Assembly: GCF_013205025.1 (NCBI RefSeq)
Contig: NZ_JABMLE010000005.1
Coordinates: forward strand, 62,001 to 126,000
Direction: 5' to 3'
From: Rathayibacter sp. VKM Ac-2857
GTDB lineage: Bacteria > Actinomycetota > Actinomycetes > Actinomycetales > Microbacteriaceae
Length of the DNA: 64,000 bases
Part shown: positions 42,579-51,435 of the stretch, one piece after another
Numbering within the stretch: the first letter of the stretch is position 1
How the letters are laid out: every line of letters starts with the position of its first letter
Notes under the pieces: model-generated
Told to the model about the DNA's origin: nothing
What the model saw: only the letters and a program-made list of their open reading frames with translations
Database searches by the model: none
Program-made: the position numbers and the translations under genes

Positions 42579-43471
42579 CCCCCGCAAACATCCTCGAGCA
42601 GCTGCCTGTCTCCAGCCGCGCCGCCTGGCAGCTGTACACCGACTGGTGCGCCTCGACCGACGTTCCGACGATGCCGGCGGCGACGCCGCAGCTGCAGGCG
42701 TTCCTGCGCGACGTGCCCGCCGCGTTCAGCACCTCCGTCGCCCGCGTCCGAGCGATCCGGGCCGCGCACACCATCACCGGCACACCCTTCCCCGACGCCC
42801 CCACCCCGACCTCTCCTGCACTCCGGGTCGGCACCGAATGGGCGAGCGTCGAGGCGGCGCTGCTGGCTCTGCCACTGACCCGTTACCCGGCCGGCCTCGT
42901 CGGACGCCGCGACGCGCTCGTCCTCCTGCTCCTGGACCACCTCCACCTCACCCGGGCCGGCCTGCGCGCCATCCGCATCACCGACGTCGACCCGACCCAA
43001 TGGCGGATCGCCGACACACTCTTGCCAAGGACGGACTCGGCGATCCCCTGTCCGCGCTGCATCCTCAGCCGATGGCTGCGCGTCCTCGGACCCGCCGCCC
43101 TCGGCTTCCGCACGAGCGTGCGCGAACTCCTGGACCCGGCCGGCTTCACCGACCGGCACGACTGCACCGGCCCGCTCGAGGACACCTGGACGGTCGCACC
43201 GAACCTGCTGCCCGCCATCGACCGTCACGGCTGGCTCACGAACACCACCATCAGCACCCGCACCATCTCCGCCCTCACCGCACACCGTCAAGACCCCACG
43301 CTCCTCCCCGCCCACCACCGACCCCGCCCGGTCGCACCGAGTCTCCGGCCACCCCTCACCCTGCAGGGCCTCGCCGACGCCTACGACGACCTCGACGAAC
43401 GCCTCACCGCGCTCCTCCTGCGCACCGACAATCTCCTCACCACCACCCCCACCAGCACCGACTCGGCATGA
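42575..43471 (+). CDS. degenerate integrase-like protein
   Basis: This 298-residue protein is coupled to the integrase by an ATGA overlap. Residues 10-80 look like a core-binding domain. RRDALVLLLLDHLHLTRAG LRAIRITDVD near 110-140 parallels RDRLLILLGWAGAFRRSEL TDLRLDDI of the integrase. The HxxR box and nucleophilic tyrosine are absent, and a CPRC pair appears instead. It therefore looks like a catalytically dead relative acting as accessory subunit or DNA-architecture protein. No named family is recognised. Confidence 0.65.
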   Translation: MTPANILEQLPVSSRAAWQLYTDWCASTDVPTMPAATPQLQAFLRDVPAAFSTSVARVRAIRAAHTITGTPFPDAPTPTSPALRVGTEWASVEAALLALPLTRYPAGLVGRRDALVLLLLDHLHLTRAGLRAIRITDVDPTQWRIADTLLPRTDSAIPCPRCILSRWLRVLGPAALGFRTSVRELLDPAGFTDRHDCTGPLEDTWTVAPNLLPAIDRHGWLTNTTISTRTISALTAHRQDPTLLPAHHRPRPVAPSLRPPLTLQGLADAYDDLDERLTALLLRTDNLLTTTPTSTDSA

Positions 43472-43902
43472 CAGCCATGACCGATAAGCACCCCGACAAC
43501 CTGCTCACCCCGCGGGCCACCCCGTGCGCATCCTGCCCCTACCGCCGTGGTGTGCCTTCCGGCATTTGGGACGACACCGAATACACGAAACTGCCCCGCT
43601 ACGACGCCGAAGTCCCTGAGCAGCCCACGGCCGTGTTCCTCTGCCACCTCGACGACGGCTGCGTCTGCGCCGGCTGGCTCGGCCACGCCGACGCCGCAGG
43701 ACTGCTCGCCGTGCGCCTGGGCGTGATCCGCGGCCGCCTCGACCCCGCCTGCCTCACCTACAGCACCGACGTGCCCCTGTTCCTCACCGGTGAAGCCGCC
43801 GCCACACACGGCCGCCACGACATCCCACGCCCCACTCCACGAGCGGCCGCCGCGATCCAGAAACTCCACCGCATCCGAGGCCTCAGCAACCGGGATCTCT
43901 GA
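43468..43902 (+). CDS. DUF6283-like cysteine-rich protein
   Basis: 144 residues starting at an ATGA overlap with the preceding gene. The signature PCASCPYRRGVPSGIWDD and the later FLCHLDDGCVCAGWLGH match the small DUF6283 family of actinobacteria and their phages, with four or five cysteines likely to bind metal. Function is unknown. Fourth and last gene of the integrase operon. Confidence 0.7.
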   Translation: MTAMTDKHPDNLLTPRATPCASCPYRRGVPSGIWDDTEYTKLPRYDAEVPEQPTAVFLCHLDDGCVCAGWLGHADAAGLLAVRLGVIRGRLDPACLTYSTDVPLFLTGEAAATHGRHDIPRPTPRAAAAIQKLHRIRGLSNRDL

Positions 43903-44267
43903 GTGCCTTCAGCTCCTCACGAATCGGTCCGGACTTCCGGACGACGTGCTGAAGCGACCAGAGCTATGCGGACACCATGTGCTGACGCCGAGAGCGCCAC
44001 CGTCGCACAGGCACGTGTCGGCACGAATCAGCGTTACAGCCGAGCGTCAATGCGATGCACGTGGAATGGAAACCCAACGTGAGAGCTTCCGATGCAGGTG
44101 ACAACGCCTTGATGGGTGACTCGACCTTCGCAACAGGGACCTTGTTGAGACCGGGTGGCCGGTCGGTCAAGTGCAGAGCGTGGACTGCGTGCAAGGTTTT
44201 CTCTTGCTCGGTCTGATAGGACTAGGGATGGAAAACCTTTCCGTACCTGATTTGGAGTAGTAGTCGT
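43903..44267. promoter_or_regulatory. intergenic region with inverted repeat before lsr2
   Basis: No gene is seen. AAGGTTTTC (44193-44201) and GAAAACCTT (44231-44239) form a perfect 9-base inverted repeat around 29 bases, ending 28 bases before the lsr2 start. This is a good place for autoregulation or for a 5' hairpin. Confidence 0.45.
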
Positions 44268-44600
44268 ATGGCTCAGAAGATGACGCTCGTTGATGACCTC
44301 GATGGTTCCCCGATCGAGGACGGCCGCGGCGGCACCGTCCGGTTCTCCATCGACGGCGCGAACTACGAGATCGACCTGTCGGAGAAGAACGCTGCCACGC
44401 TGACCGAGGCGCTGGAGAAGTACGTGTCCGCGGGACGTCGCCTGCGTGCCGGGAGCAGCTCCATTCCGGCGGCGGTCAAGAAGAGCGACCCGCAGCGGCT
44501 GAAGGCGATCCGGGAGTGGGCGGGCAAGAACGGGTACGAGGTTTCCAGCCGCGGCCGCGTCTCCTCCGAAATCGTCGAAGCGTACGACGCCGCGAACTGA
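44268..44600 (+). CDS. lsr2: Lsr2-family nucleoid-associated xenogeneic silencer
   Basis: This 110-residue protein has an N-terminal dimerisation domain (MAQKMTLVDDLDGSPIEDG, TVRFSIDGANYEIDLSEKNA) and a C-terminal DNA-binding domain with the AT-hook-like SRGRVSSEI. Full length for the family. GGAG stands upstream of the ATG. Lsr2 oligomerises on AT-rich DNA and silences foreign genes. Encoded on a mobile element it may mute the element's own AT-rich cargo or interfere with the host copy. A hairpin terminator follows. Confidence 0.9.
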   Translation: MAQKMTLVDDLDGSPIEDGRGGTVRFSIDGANYEIDLSEKNAATLTEALEKYVSAGRRLRAGSSSIPAAVKKSDPQRLKAIREWAGKNGYEVSSRGRVSSEIVEAYDAAN

Positions 44601-44612
44601 CCTCAGCAGCCG

Positions 44613-44639
44613 GTCCAGCTCCCCACGCGTGAGCTGGAC
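44613..44639 (+). terminator. lsr2 terminator hairpin
   Basis: A 9-base perfect stem (44613-44621 with 44631-44639), loop of nine bases, 12 bases after the lsr2 stop. Confidence 0.65.
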
Positions 44640-45364
44640 TGCGCTGACATCTTCACAGGGTCACCCACGCACGCCAGCTCACCCCGCGTCGTCCGTCCGA
44701 GAGCAGTGCCGCACATCAACGACTTCGATTTCTGACGAACGAATCCCTCCGGGAGGTGAGGCGGAGGACACTCTCTGGCTGATCTGAGGGTCGAGTCCGT
44801 CGGTGTCGTAGGACTGCTCTCGCGCGGCCTGAAGTACCGGTGTTTGGTCGCACGCGCCCGGTCGTCGTCGGGCTGTTCGGGATCCTGCGCATGCCGCAGG
44901 CGTTGATCGCCGCACCTGGAGCGTGAGCGAAGAGCATCGGTAGCACCGGTCAGCTACTCGCGCGGACGGTGCGCATCATCCGCCGCGTCGCCGGAATCGT
45001 GGACGCCTCGAGGCTTCGGTTGTCTCGGTGAGCGGTATGGGCTGGCTCGTGTGGAGCTGCCGCCTCACATTCCGGGGTTCCCCGGCCTCAGGGGTGCGAG
45101 CTGCACTCACGCAGCGGCGGCCGAAGAACGACTGCGGGGAGCCGCTCATCGGGCTGATCATCAGTTCACACCTCACGGCTTGGGGCGGCGCGGGGGAGCC
45201 GAGGGAGCTCGAGCGCTCCCGCGAAGATGGATGCTCCTTTACTCTGTGCCGATTCGCGAGGAGGAAGCGGGCGGTAGCGTTCTAGCGCGGACCCGGTGTG
45301 CGATGGACGCCAGCGTGCAGCCGCTCGGCCGTTCAGACGCCGCCTGCTCTGTCAGGATGGCGTC
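44640..45364. other. gene-poor region between lsr2 and the DUF3800 gene
   Basis: Several open frames exist on both strands, but none has a ribosome site plus recognisable sequence. Nothing like a tRNA or insertion sequence was recognised. It may contain decayed genes. Confidence 0.4.
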
Positions 45365-46063
45365 GTGCTAACGGCCTACCTCGATGAGTCTTATACCGAC
45401 GAGCGGTATTACGTCGCCGCTTTCCTCATTGATGAGGCGGACAATCCAGCGCTGGACGCCGCGCGAGCACGGATGAGCATTTTCCTCAAAGGCTTTGGAG
45501 TCGAACCGTCCACCGAACTGCACGCCCACTCCCTGATGACTGGTCGTGATGGGTTTGAACCTGTCGCCCGGCAAGTGCGGGCACGGATTCGCATCTATCA
45601 GCAGTGGATGAACGAACTCGCCGCGCTTCCCGCTCGCGTGATCGTCCGAGGAGTCGACGTCACCCGCTTGAACGCTCGCTACAAGTACCCGGACCCACCT
45701 CACCAGGTCGCGTTGCAGCACACACTCGAAGCAATCGATAGATGCGCCCGACAGCACGGCAAGCAGGTCCGCATCGTCGCCGACATCGTCCCCGGGCAAG
45801 TCGCGCACGCCGCGGACATGATCCGTTATCAACGTTCCGGTACCCCGGGATATCAGAGCAGCATGCTCGCAGCCGTTGTGCCGCCGCTGGTCTTCGAAGA
45901 CTCCGCCCGCTTCCCCGGCCTGCAAGCCGCGGACGCGATCGCCTACATCTATCGGCGCTTCGATGCCCACGTCGAATCGAACAGCCAGGTCGCATCCGCC
46001 GTCCAACGGCTATGGACGACCCTCGACGGGCTCGTTTTCGAAGTCTGGCGTTGGGACCCGTAG
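45365..46063 (+). CDS. DUF3800 domain protein
   Basis: This 232-residue protein starts with VLTAYLDESYTDERYYVAAF; the DES near the first strand and a late acidic pair (FPGLQAADAIAYIYRR) are typical of DUF3800, thought to have an RNase H-like fold. GTG at 45365 with GGAT upstream is the chosen start. Many relatives sit in mobile and defence-rich regions, and function is not established. It stands alone and ends in a strong terminator. Confidence 0.75.
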   Translation: MLTAYLDESYTDERYYVAAFLIDEADNPALDAARARMSIFLKGFGVEPSTELHAHSLMTGRDGFEPVARQVRARIRIYQQWMNELAALPARVIVRGVDVTRLNARYKYPDPPHQVALQHTLEAIDRCARQHGKQVRIVADIVPGQVAHAADMIRYQRSGTPGYQSSMLAAVVPPLVFEDSARFPGLQAADAIAYIYRRFDAHVESNSQVASAVQRLWTTLDGLVFEVWRWDP

Positions 46064-46078
46064 AGGCCGCCAGATGCA

Positions 46079-46107
46079 CGAAAACCTCGCGCGAGGCGAG
46101 GTTTTCG
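46079..46107 (+). terminator. strong hairpin after the DUF3800 gene
   Basis: A 12-base perfect stem (46079-46090 with 46096-46107), loop gcgag, 16 bases after the stop. The arm ends in a TTTTC stretch. Confidence 0.75.
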
Positions 46108-46189
46108 GCGGACAACGTTCCGGTAACCGGCCCGTCGTAACACCAGAGTACCGCGTCCCCACCCGCTCACCAACGGATCCTCCCAGTGG

Positions 46190-46415
46190 CAGCCTCGATC
46201 CGAGGAGCCCACGCAGGCTGTTCCACCGAGCGCCGGCAACGGTCGGTAGCCGGGGCCGTCGGTGGTGGTCGTCATGCTGGATCCTGTCGGGCGGTCAAGG
46301 GGGGCGATCACACGCAACAGCGCAATCGCGGTGAACGCGCTCGATCGCACCGCGTCGCGGGCGGCCCTGACCTGCCCGATGAGGAGCATCTCCGCGTTCA
46401 GCGCACCCGGCGATC
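46190..46415 (-). pseudogene. decayed copy of the 5' end and leader of the gene at 53182
   Basis: On the minus strand, 46190-46275 keeps the start MTTTTD and then the DNA equivalent of the signal peptide of the gene at 53601 (cgctcggtgg, then gcgtgggct), but with frameshifts. 46276-46415 keeps its upstream region (tcctgtcgggcgg, then tgatgaggagca and gcgcacccggcg). By eye identity is roughly three quarters. It is a truncated duplicate, in the same orientation as the intact copy 7.3 kb away. Confidence 0.65.
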
Positions 46416-46532
46416 TTCCGAACCCATCGTTGCCTCCTCCACGAGGAAGGTCGCTGACTGGGATGCGCGCGGCTGCTGAAGGTTCTGGTTCTTGTTTGAG
46501 GTGTGGCCGTGGTTGGCGGCGGCGGACAGCGT

Positions 46533-47048
46533 TCAGTCGGCGCCGTCGGTAGCGGGCACCTTGTCGGTGCTCGAGGTCGAGTCCATCCACACGGCTTGCG
46601 CCCCGGAGTCACCGATTCGCACGACGTCGATGGTGGCTCCGACGGAGATGGCGATCGCGGCGACGGCGAGCACGATCCCGACGAGGGGGCGGCGGGTGGC
46701 GGGTCGGTCCTCGGCTCGTCGCGTGCGGCGGAACCAGAGCCACTGCACCAGGGTGACCAGGAACAGGCCGGCGGCCCAGGGGAGCAGGTGGTCGCCGAGT
46801 TCGGTGTGCTGCTCGAGGATCGCGGACGGCTCCGTCTGGCGTTCGAGGGCTTCGCCGGCCTGCGTAGTGAGCGGGATGGCGATCAGCGCGGCGAGGGCGA
46901 TGATCGGGGTGAGGATCCCGGACTTGCGGCGGGCGGCGGGCCAGACGCTGCCGAGGATGAGCGTGAGCGCGGCGAGGGGGAGCAGGACCACGACGGCGTG
47001 CACGAGGAGCGGGTGAAGGGGGAGGCCGTTGATCTGCCAGTCGTTCAT
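46533..47048 (-). CDS. DUF2231 membrane protein
   Basis: This 171-residue protein has four membrane helices and begins with the family-type INGLPLHPLLVHAVVVLLP, with conserved His in HPLLVH. DUF2231 proteins are small redox-associated membrane proteins of unsettled function, possibly haem-binding through their histidines (also EQHTELGDHLLPW here). It lies on the same strand as the flavin transfer and ferric-reductase genes and may be part of the same electron-transfer unit. Confidence 0.75.
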   Translation of the reverse strand: MNDWQINGLPLHPLLVHAVVVLLPLAALTLILGSVWPAARRKSGILTPIIALAALIAIPLTTQAGEALERQTEPSAILEQHTELGDHLLPWAAGLFLVTLVQWLWFRRTRRAEDRPATRRPLVGIVLAVAAIAISVGATIDVVRIGDSGAQAVWMDSTSSTDKVPATDGAD

Positions 47049-47228
47049 CGGGGGCGCCTTCGGTCGAGGGGGGCTGTCCTCGTGACGCTAACGCGCCCGG
47101 TCCGGCATGCGGCGCCGGTCGAGGCGATTGTGTGAGCCCTCGAACGATCGCTCGCCCCTCCTCGGAGCCGACTCCCCGCTTCACCGCCGAGACACGATGC
47201 GCCGACCGGGCAGAGTCGGCCCCTGCGA

Positions 47229-47948
47229 TCAAGCGGCGGGGGCGATTAGGCGGCGGAGGCGGTCGGTGACGAGAAGCGCGCCGGTGGCGTCGACGGTGAG
47301 GACGTCGATGTCGAAGCGGTCGGTGACGGTGCCGAGGATCGTGGCGCCGCCGGCGAGGATCGCGGTCGCGAGGACGTCGGCGGTGACGATGTCCTCGGCG
47401 ATCACGGACACCTGCACGAAGGGGACGCCGCCAGGCTCGGACGGTCGGCGCCAGACGTGCTCGCCGCGTTCGGCGGTCCCGGAGGTGGCGATCGCGCGGC
47501 GTCCGTCGCCGAGCGGGACGACACAGAGCAGCGCCTGCCGGTCGCCGGGGTCCACGATCCCGACCGTCGAGCTGCCGGAGGGTGAGGTGAGGACGTCGCC
47601 TCCGACGTCGAGCATCCATTCGCCGTCGCCGAGCAGCCGGGCCGCGTTCGCCATGGTGGTCGCCTTGACGGTTCCGGCGAGGTCGATGAACCCGTCGGGC
47701 CGGTGCGGGGTGAAGGCGCCATCTGTCGCGGTGCGCCAGTGCAGTGATTCGGTGTAGGCGGTCCGCATCTGCTCGGACGAGGCGGTCAGCGCGAGCTCGC
47801 CGCGGGCGATCCGGGACGCCTCCGACTCCGGCCGGTACAGGCTGAAGCGGGCGTCGGCGTCGGCGAAGACGGCCTCGATGTCGCCGACCGGGGCGTCGTC
47901 GGCGGCGCGCAGGCTGACGACGGTGCCCATCGTCGTGAACGTGTGCAC
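47229..47948 (-). CDS. apbE: FAD:protein FMN transferase
   Basis: This 239-residue ApbE-like enzyme begins HTFTTMGTVVSLR and contains GFIDLAGTVKATTMANAARLL, MLDVGGDVLTS, AIATSGTAERG and a late TADVLATAILAGG, which are the magnesium and FAD-binding blocks of the family. It attaches FMN covalently to a Thr/Ser in DxxxGA[T/S]-type sites. No lipobox or signal peptide is present. The flavin acceptor is the adjacent FMN-binding protein (47951). The GTG start follows that gene's stop by two bases. Confidence 0.85.
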   Translation of the reverse strand: MHTFTTMGTVVSLRAADDAPVGDIEAVFADADARFSLYRPESEASRIARGELALTASSEQMRTAYTESLHWRTATDGAFTPHRPDGFIDLAGTVKATTMANAARLLGDGEWMLDVGGDVLTSPSGSSTVGIVDPGDRQALLCVVPLGDGRRAIATSGTAERGEHVWRRPSEPGGVPFVQVSVIAEDIVTADVLATAILAGGATILGTVTDRFDIDVLTVDATGALLVTDRLRRLIAPAA

Positions 47949-47950
47949 GG

Positions 47951-48499
47951 TCAGATTCCGGCCTGGTCGATCGCCGATTGCAGGGAGGTGAGGTAGCCGT
48001 CGCTGGTGTAGGTCGCTCCGCTGACCGCCTGCACCTGCGCGGACTGGGCGGCGAGGACTTCTTGACGCAGGATCGGCGCGGCCCGATTGGAGATCGACAC
48101 GGACCGGCCGTCCTTGTCCGTCAGGTGTACGGCGGTGACGTCGGTGATCTGCCCGCCGGTGACGGTGATGGCGACCTGCACCGCGCCGAAGCGGGTCGAC
48201 ACGGACGAGCCGGTCCAGGTGCCGTCGGTCGAGGCGGACGGGCTGGCGGTGGCCGTCGAGCTCGCGCCGGCCGAGGGGTCGGCGGTGGCGCCGGCGGAGG
48301 GCGCTGCGGGCGTCGTCGAGGCGGGGGTGCCGGCCGGGGTCGGCGTGGTCGCCGCGGGGGCCGTTGGGTCCGTGGCCGTGGTGGCGCTCGTCCCGGTGGC
48401 GAGCGGTGATCCGGTGGCGCCGGCGGATCCCAGCTGCCAGCCGCCGACGAGGACGGCGAGGGAGGCGAGGACGCTGGCGACTGCTGCTCGTGTTCTCAC
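47951..48499 (-). CDS. exported FMN-binding domain protein
   Basis: This 182-residue protein has an N-terminal signal/anchor helix (about 7-27), a Thr/Ala/Pro-rich linker (28-95) and an FMN-binding domain (about 96-182) ending in VQAVSGATYTSDGYLTSLQ. SGATYTS is the flavinylation site for ApbE. The protein carries electrons outside the membrane, from the ferric-reductase-like partner. GTG at 48499 overlaps the reductase stop (GTGA). Confidence 0.85.
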   Translation of the reverse strand: MRTRAAVASVLASLAVLVGGWQLGSAGATGSPLATGTSATTATDPTAPAATTPTPAGTPASTTPAAPSAGATADPSAGASSTATASPSASTDGTWTGSSVSTRFGAVQVAITVTGGQITDVTAVHLTDKDGRSVSISNRAAPILRQEVLAAQSAQVQAVSGATYTSDGYLTSLQSAIDQAGI

Positions 48500-49602
48500 C
48501 AGTCGAACCTCTCCACGTGGATCTGCCGGTCGGGCAGGCCCGCCGCTCGCGCGTCGCGGACGACGAGGTCGGCCCAGGCGGTGGGACCGCAGACGAACAG
48601 GTCGGATTCGAGCAGGCCGGGCAGCGCGGAGGTGATCGTCACACCGCGGGCGACGGACTCGGCGGACATCCACGTCGCGAGCCCCGCAGGTCGCCGGCCG
48701 ATCATCCCGAACAGGGCGCCGCGGCTGCTGCGGACCAGGGTCTGCGTCTCGTCCCAGAGGTAGGTCTGGGACTCGTCGGTGGCGCGCAGCAGGACGGTCG
48801 CCTCTCCGGGGCGCAGGCCGCCGTGCTCGAGGAGCGCTCGGGCGGGGGTGATGCCGATGCCGGCGGCGATGATCGCGAGGCGCGGGGCAGTGCGGGCGAC
48901 GTCGGTGAAGATCCCGTAGGGGCCCTCGATCGAGACCGCGGTCCCGGGGCGCAGTCGGGCGAGGCGGTCGGTCCCGGCTCCGAGTGCGCGGACGGTGATC
49001 CGCGCGCGGGTGTCGGTCGGGACGGCGGAGAAGGAGATCGGGTGCGCGTGCCACCAGGTGCCGCGGCTCCAGAACCGCCAGATCGCGTACTGCCCGCCGA
49101 TCACGCCGAGGCGTGAGAGGTCGCGGCCGGAGAGGTGGATCGAGAAGACGCCAGGGGCGATCGTCTCGACGGCCTCGACCCGGATCCGGTGCCGCAACGT
49201 GGCGAGGACCGGCACCGCGAACCGGAACCAGGCGATCGCTCCGAACGCCAGGACGTAGAGGGCGATCCAGTAGACCCGCTGCGGGGTGCTCTCGGCGAGG
49301 ACTTGGCCGGCGGAGAGCTGGTGGGGGACGGCGACGAGGACGGCCGCGTAGCTGAGCAGGTGGATCGCGTGCCACGCCTCGTACGCGAAGCGGCGGCGCA
49401 CGGCGACGAGGGAGGTGACGACGACGAGCACCAGCAGGGTGCTGCCGAGCAGCGCCAGGAGCATGTCGGCGCCGGAGTACAGGGCGAGCGTCTCGTTCCA
49501 CAGCGTCAGCCCGTCGGTGAGGGCGTAGACGACGGTGAGCAGGGCACCATGCCCGAGGATCAGGTACAGGGCGGGCTTGCCGAGGCGGCGGTGCAGCGCC
49601 AT
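48496..49602 (-). CDS. ferric-reductase-like transmembrane protein, C-terminal part of a split gene
   Basis: This 368-residue part begins ALHRRLGKPALYLILGHGALL with four or five membrane helices carrying haem-ligand histidines (HAIHLLSY, VPHQL). It continues as an FAD/NAD(P)-binding ferredoxin-reductase domain (HPISFSAV, AAGIGITPARALLEHG, FVCGP). It moves electrons from NAD(P)H across the membrane to the FMN protein. The reading frame is continuous with the upstream 104-codon ORF except for one TAG at 49612-49614. The ATG at 49602 lies four codons after that stop in the same frame, so restart is possible. Full frame 49926-48496 would be a normal-size family member. Confidence 0.8.
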   Translation of the reverse strand: MALHRRLGKPALYLILGHGALLTVVYALTDGLTLWNETLALYSGADMLLALLGSTLLVLVVVTSLVAVRRRFAYEAWHAIHLLSYAAVLVAVPHQLSAGQVLAESTPQRVYWIALYVLAFGAIAWFRFAVPVLATLRHRIRVEAVETIAPGVFSIHLSGRDLSRLGVIGGQYAIWRFWSRGTWWHAHPISFSAVPTDTRARITVRALGAGTDRLARLRPGTAVSIEGPYGIFTDVARTAPRLAIIAAGIGITPARALLEHGGLRPGEATVLLRATDESQTYLWDETQTLVRSSRGALFGMIGRRPAGLATWMSAESVARGVTITSALPGLLESDLFVCGPTAWADLVVRDARAAGLPDRQIHVERFDW

Positions 49603-49611
49603 CGCGGCGTC

Positions 49612-49926
49612 CTAGCCGAAGGCGCGATCGATCCAGGGGATCCGGGCGGCGAGGACGAGCATGACCAGGATCAGGTCGGTGCCGACGAGACCGGCGACGA
49701 TCCCCGCGGCCGAGAGAGCTCCGCCGAGATCGGTGACCTGCGCGGGTCCGCCGGCTGCGAGGTAGAGCGCGATGGCGAGGGCGACCGAGACCCAGCTGGC
49801 GGTGACGAGAGCGTCCGCGGACCGCAGGCGCCGGCGCAGGGATCGCCCGCGGTCGGCCTGCGACCGACGCAGCGTGGTCGGCGCGTGGGGTGGGGGTGCG
49901 CTGGTCGGTCGGATCATGGTGCTCAC
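49612..49926 (-). CDS. ferric-reductase-like protein, N-terminal part before an in-frame amber stop
   Basis: 104 residues with a basic Pro-rich start and two or three membrane helices. The end AGLVGTDLILVMLVLAARIP WIDRAFG is the normal N-terminal portion of this reductase family, which usually continues through a polar residue into the ALHRRLG helix. Here a TAG (49612-49614) stands in that place. It is either a recent nonsense mutation (for example CAG to TAG), a sequencing error, or a site of readthrough or restart. Part of one gene with the entry at 48496. Confidence 0.7.
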   Translation of the reverse strand: MSTMIRPTSAPPPHAPTTLRRSQADRGRSLRRRLRSADALVTASWVSVALAIALYLAAGGPAQVTDLGGALSAAGIVAGLVGTDLILVMLVLAARIPWIDRAFG

Positions 49927-50073
49927 GGCGGCGCCCTCCGGTCGGTGTCGAGTGCGCCGACCCGGGGTTCCCGGGGGCGCGCTCTCACCGTCGCGGGGGA
50001 GTCTTGGTGCCGGCTATGAGTGGTGCGTGCCGATTCCGCGCCAGGGTCCGATTCGTGTTCGAGGTCTCACATG

Positions 50074-51435
50074 TCACCGCTCGGGCAGCACGACCGTCAC
50101 CGCCACCCCGGCGGAGCGGCGGTTCTCGAGGGTGACCGATCCGTCGGCGGTGTCGACGAGAGCTGCGACGAGGGCGAGCCCGAGCCCGCTGCCGCCGTCG
50201 CGGCTGGCGCGCGCCTCGTCGGGCCGGGAGAAGCGCTCGAACGCGTGCGGCACGAACTCCTCCGGCATGCCGTGCCCGGTGTCCTCCACGCGCAGCTCGA
50301 GGGCGGAGTCGTGCTGCTGCAGGAGGAGGGTGATGCGTCCCGCAGGTGGCGTCGCGGCGATCGCGTTCGCGCCGAGATTGTCGAGGACCCGCGAGAACGC
50401 GCTCACCGAGAGCGGGTAGCGCGCGTCGGCCCGCTCGATCGCCGTGTCGAGCTCGATGTCGGGGCCGGCGCCGCCCGTGATCGTCCTCAGCCGGTCGACG
50501 GAGTCCATCAACTCCGTCTCCAGCTCGCTCGCCGTCGCGCGCGCCGCGACGGGCGGGGCGGCGTCCAGGCGAGAGAGCTCGAGGAGGTTCGTCGCCAGCC
50601 GGGACAGGCGAGCGAGGGAACCCTCGGCAGCGCGGATCTCCGTCTCGAGGGCGTCCGCGTCGCCGAAGTGCCGGTGCGCGAGTTCGAGCTGCGTGATGAC
50701 GACGGCCAGCGGCGTGCGGATCTCGTGGCTGGCCGCGGACACCATCTGCCGCTCCCGATCCGCTGTCTCCCGCATCCGGGCGATGAAGGCGTTCAACGTC
50801 TCCGCCAGATCCGACAGCTCATCAACCGCCGGACCGACGGGGAGCTCGCCGCCGTCACGATCGCCGAGCGACGCGGCGGTACGTCGCATCCGCTCGACCG
50901 GACGAAGAGCAGCACCGGTGAGCAGCCACGCCGCGAGAGCGGACAAGACCACGAGGGCCGCGGCGCTGACGAGCAGCGTCCGGTCCAGGGCCGCGACGGT
51001 GAGGTCGCTGCCGGCGCCGCTGCGCGCCGCCCACAGCTCCCACGTGCCCGCACTGGTGTCCAGGATCCGCGAGACGACCGTGAACCGCACGTCCTCGTCG
51101 GTGACGACCGTCGAAGTGCCGTCGCTGCCGTTGCTGCGTTCGAGGACCTCGTGGACGTCGTGCGGCATCGTGTCGACGGGCACCGCCCCGCCGGGAGCGC
51201 GCGTGAAGATCAGGATCCCCTCGGCCGGCGGGTCGGGGGTCTCGGTCGGGTCCGATCGCAGATCGGCGAGGTACGGGGCGAGGTCGCCCTCGGCGAGGGT
51301 CACCTCGGAGGCGGCGACGATGCTGCGGAACTGCCCATGCAGAACCGCCGTGATCGCGCCGACTCCCACCAGGGCGACGAGGAGGCTGCCGAGGGTGATC
51401 CGTGCGCGGATGGAGAGGGTGCGCAGCAGCTTCAT
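50074..51435 (-). CDS. sensor histidine kinase
   Basis: This 453-residue kinase has two membrane helices (about 13-32 and 155-175) flanking an extracellular sensor region and then a HAMP-like segment. The phosphoacceptor box is ASHEIRTPLAVV (near 230), and the ATPase shows NLGANAIAATPP, DTGHGMP and GGSGLGLALV. The ATG at 51435 overlaps the response-regulator stop. It may sense iron, redox or envelope state, given the downstream redox operon, but the ligand is not known. Confidence 0.9.
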   Translation of the reverse strand: MKLLRTLSIRARITLGSLLVALVGVGAITAVLHGQFRSIVAASEVTLAEGDLAPYLADLRSDPTETPDPPAEGILIFTRAPGGAVPVDTMPHDVHEVLERSNGSDGTSTVVTDEDVRFTVVSRILDTSAGTWELWAARSGAGSDLTVAALDRTLLVSAAALVVLSALAAWLLTGAALRPVERMRRTAASLGDRDGGELPVGPAVDELSDLAETLNAFIARMRETADRERQMVSAASHEIRTPLAVVITQLELAHRHFGDADALETEIRAAEGSLARLSRLATNLLELSRLDAAPPVAARATASELETELMDSVDRLRTITGGAGPDIELDTAIERADARYPLSVSAFSRVLDNLGANAIAATPPAGRITLLLQQHDSALELRVEDTGHGMPEEFVPHAFERFSRPDEARASRDGGSGLGLALVAALVDTADGSVTLENRRSAGVAVTVVLPER

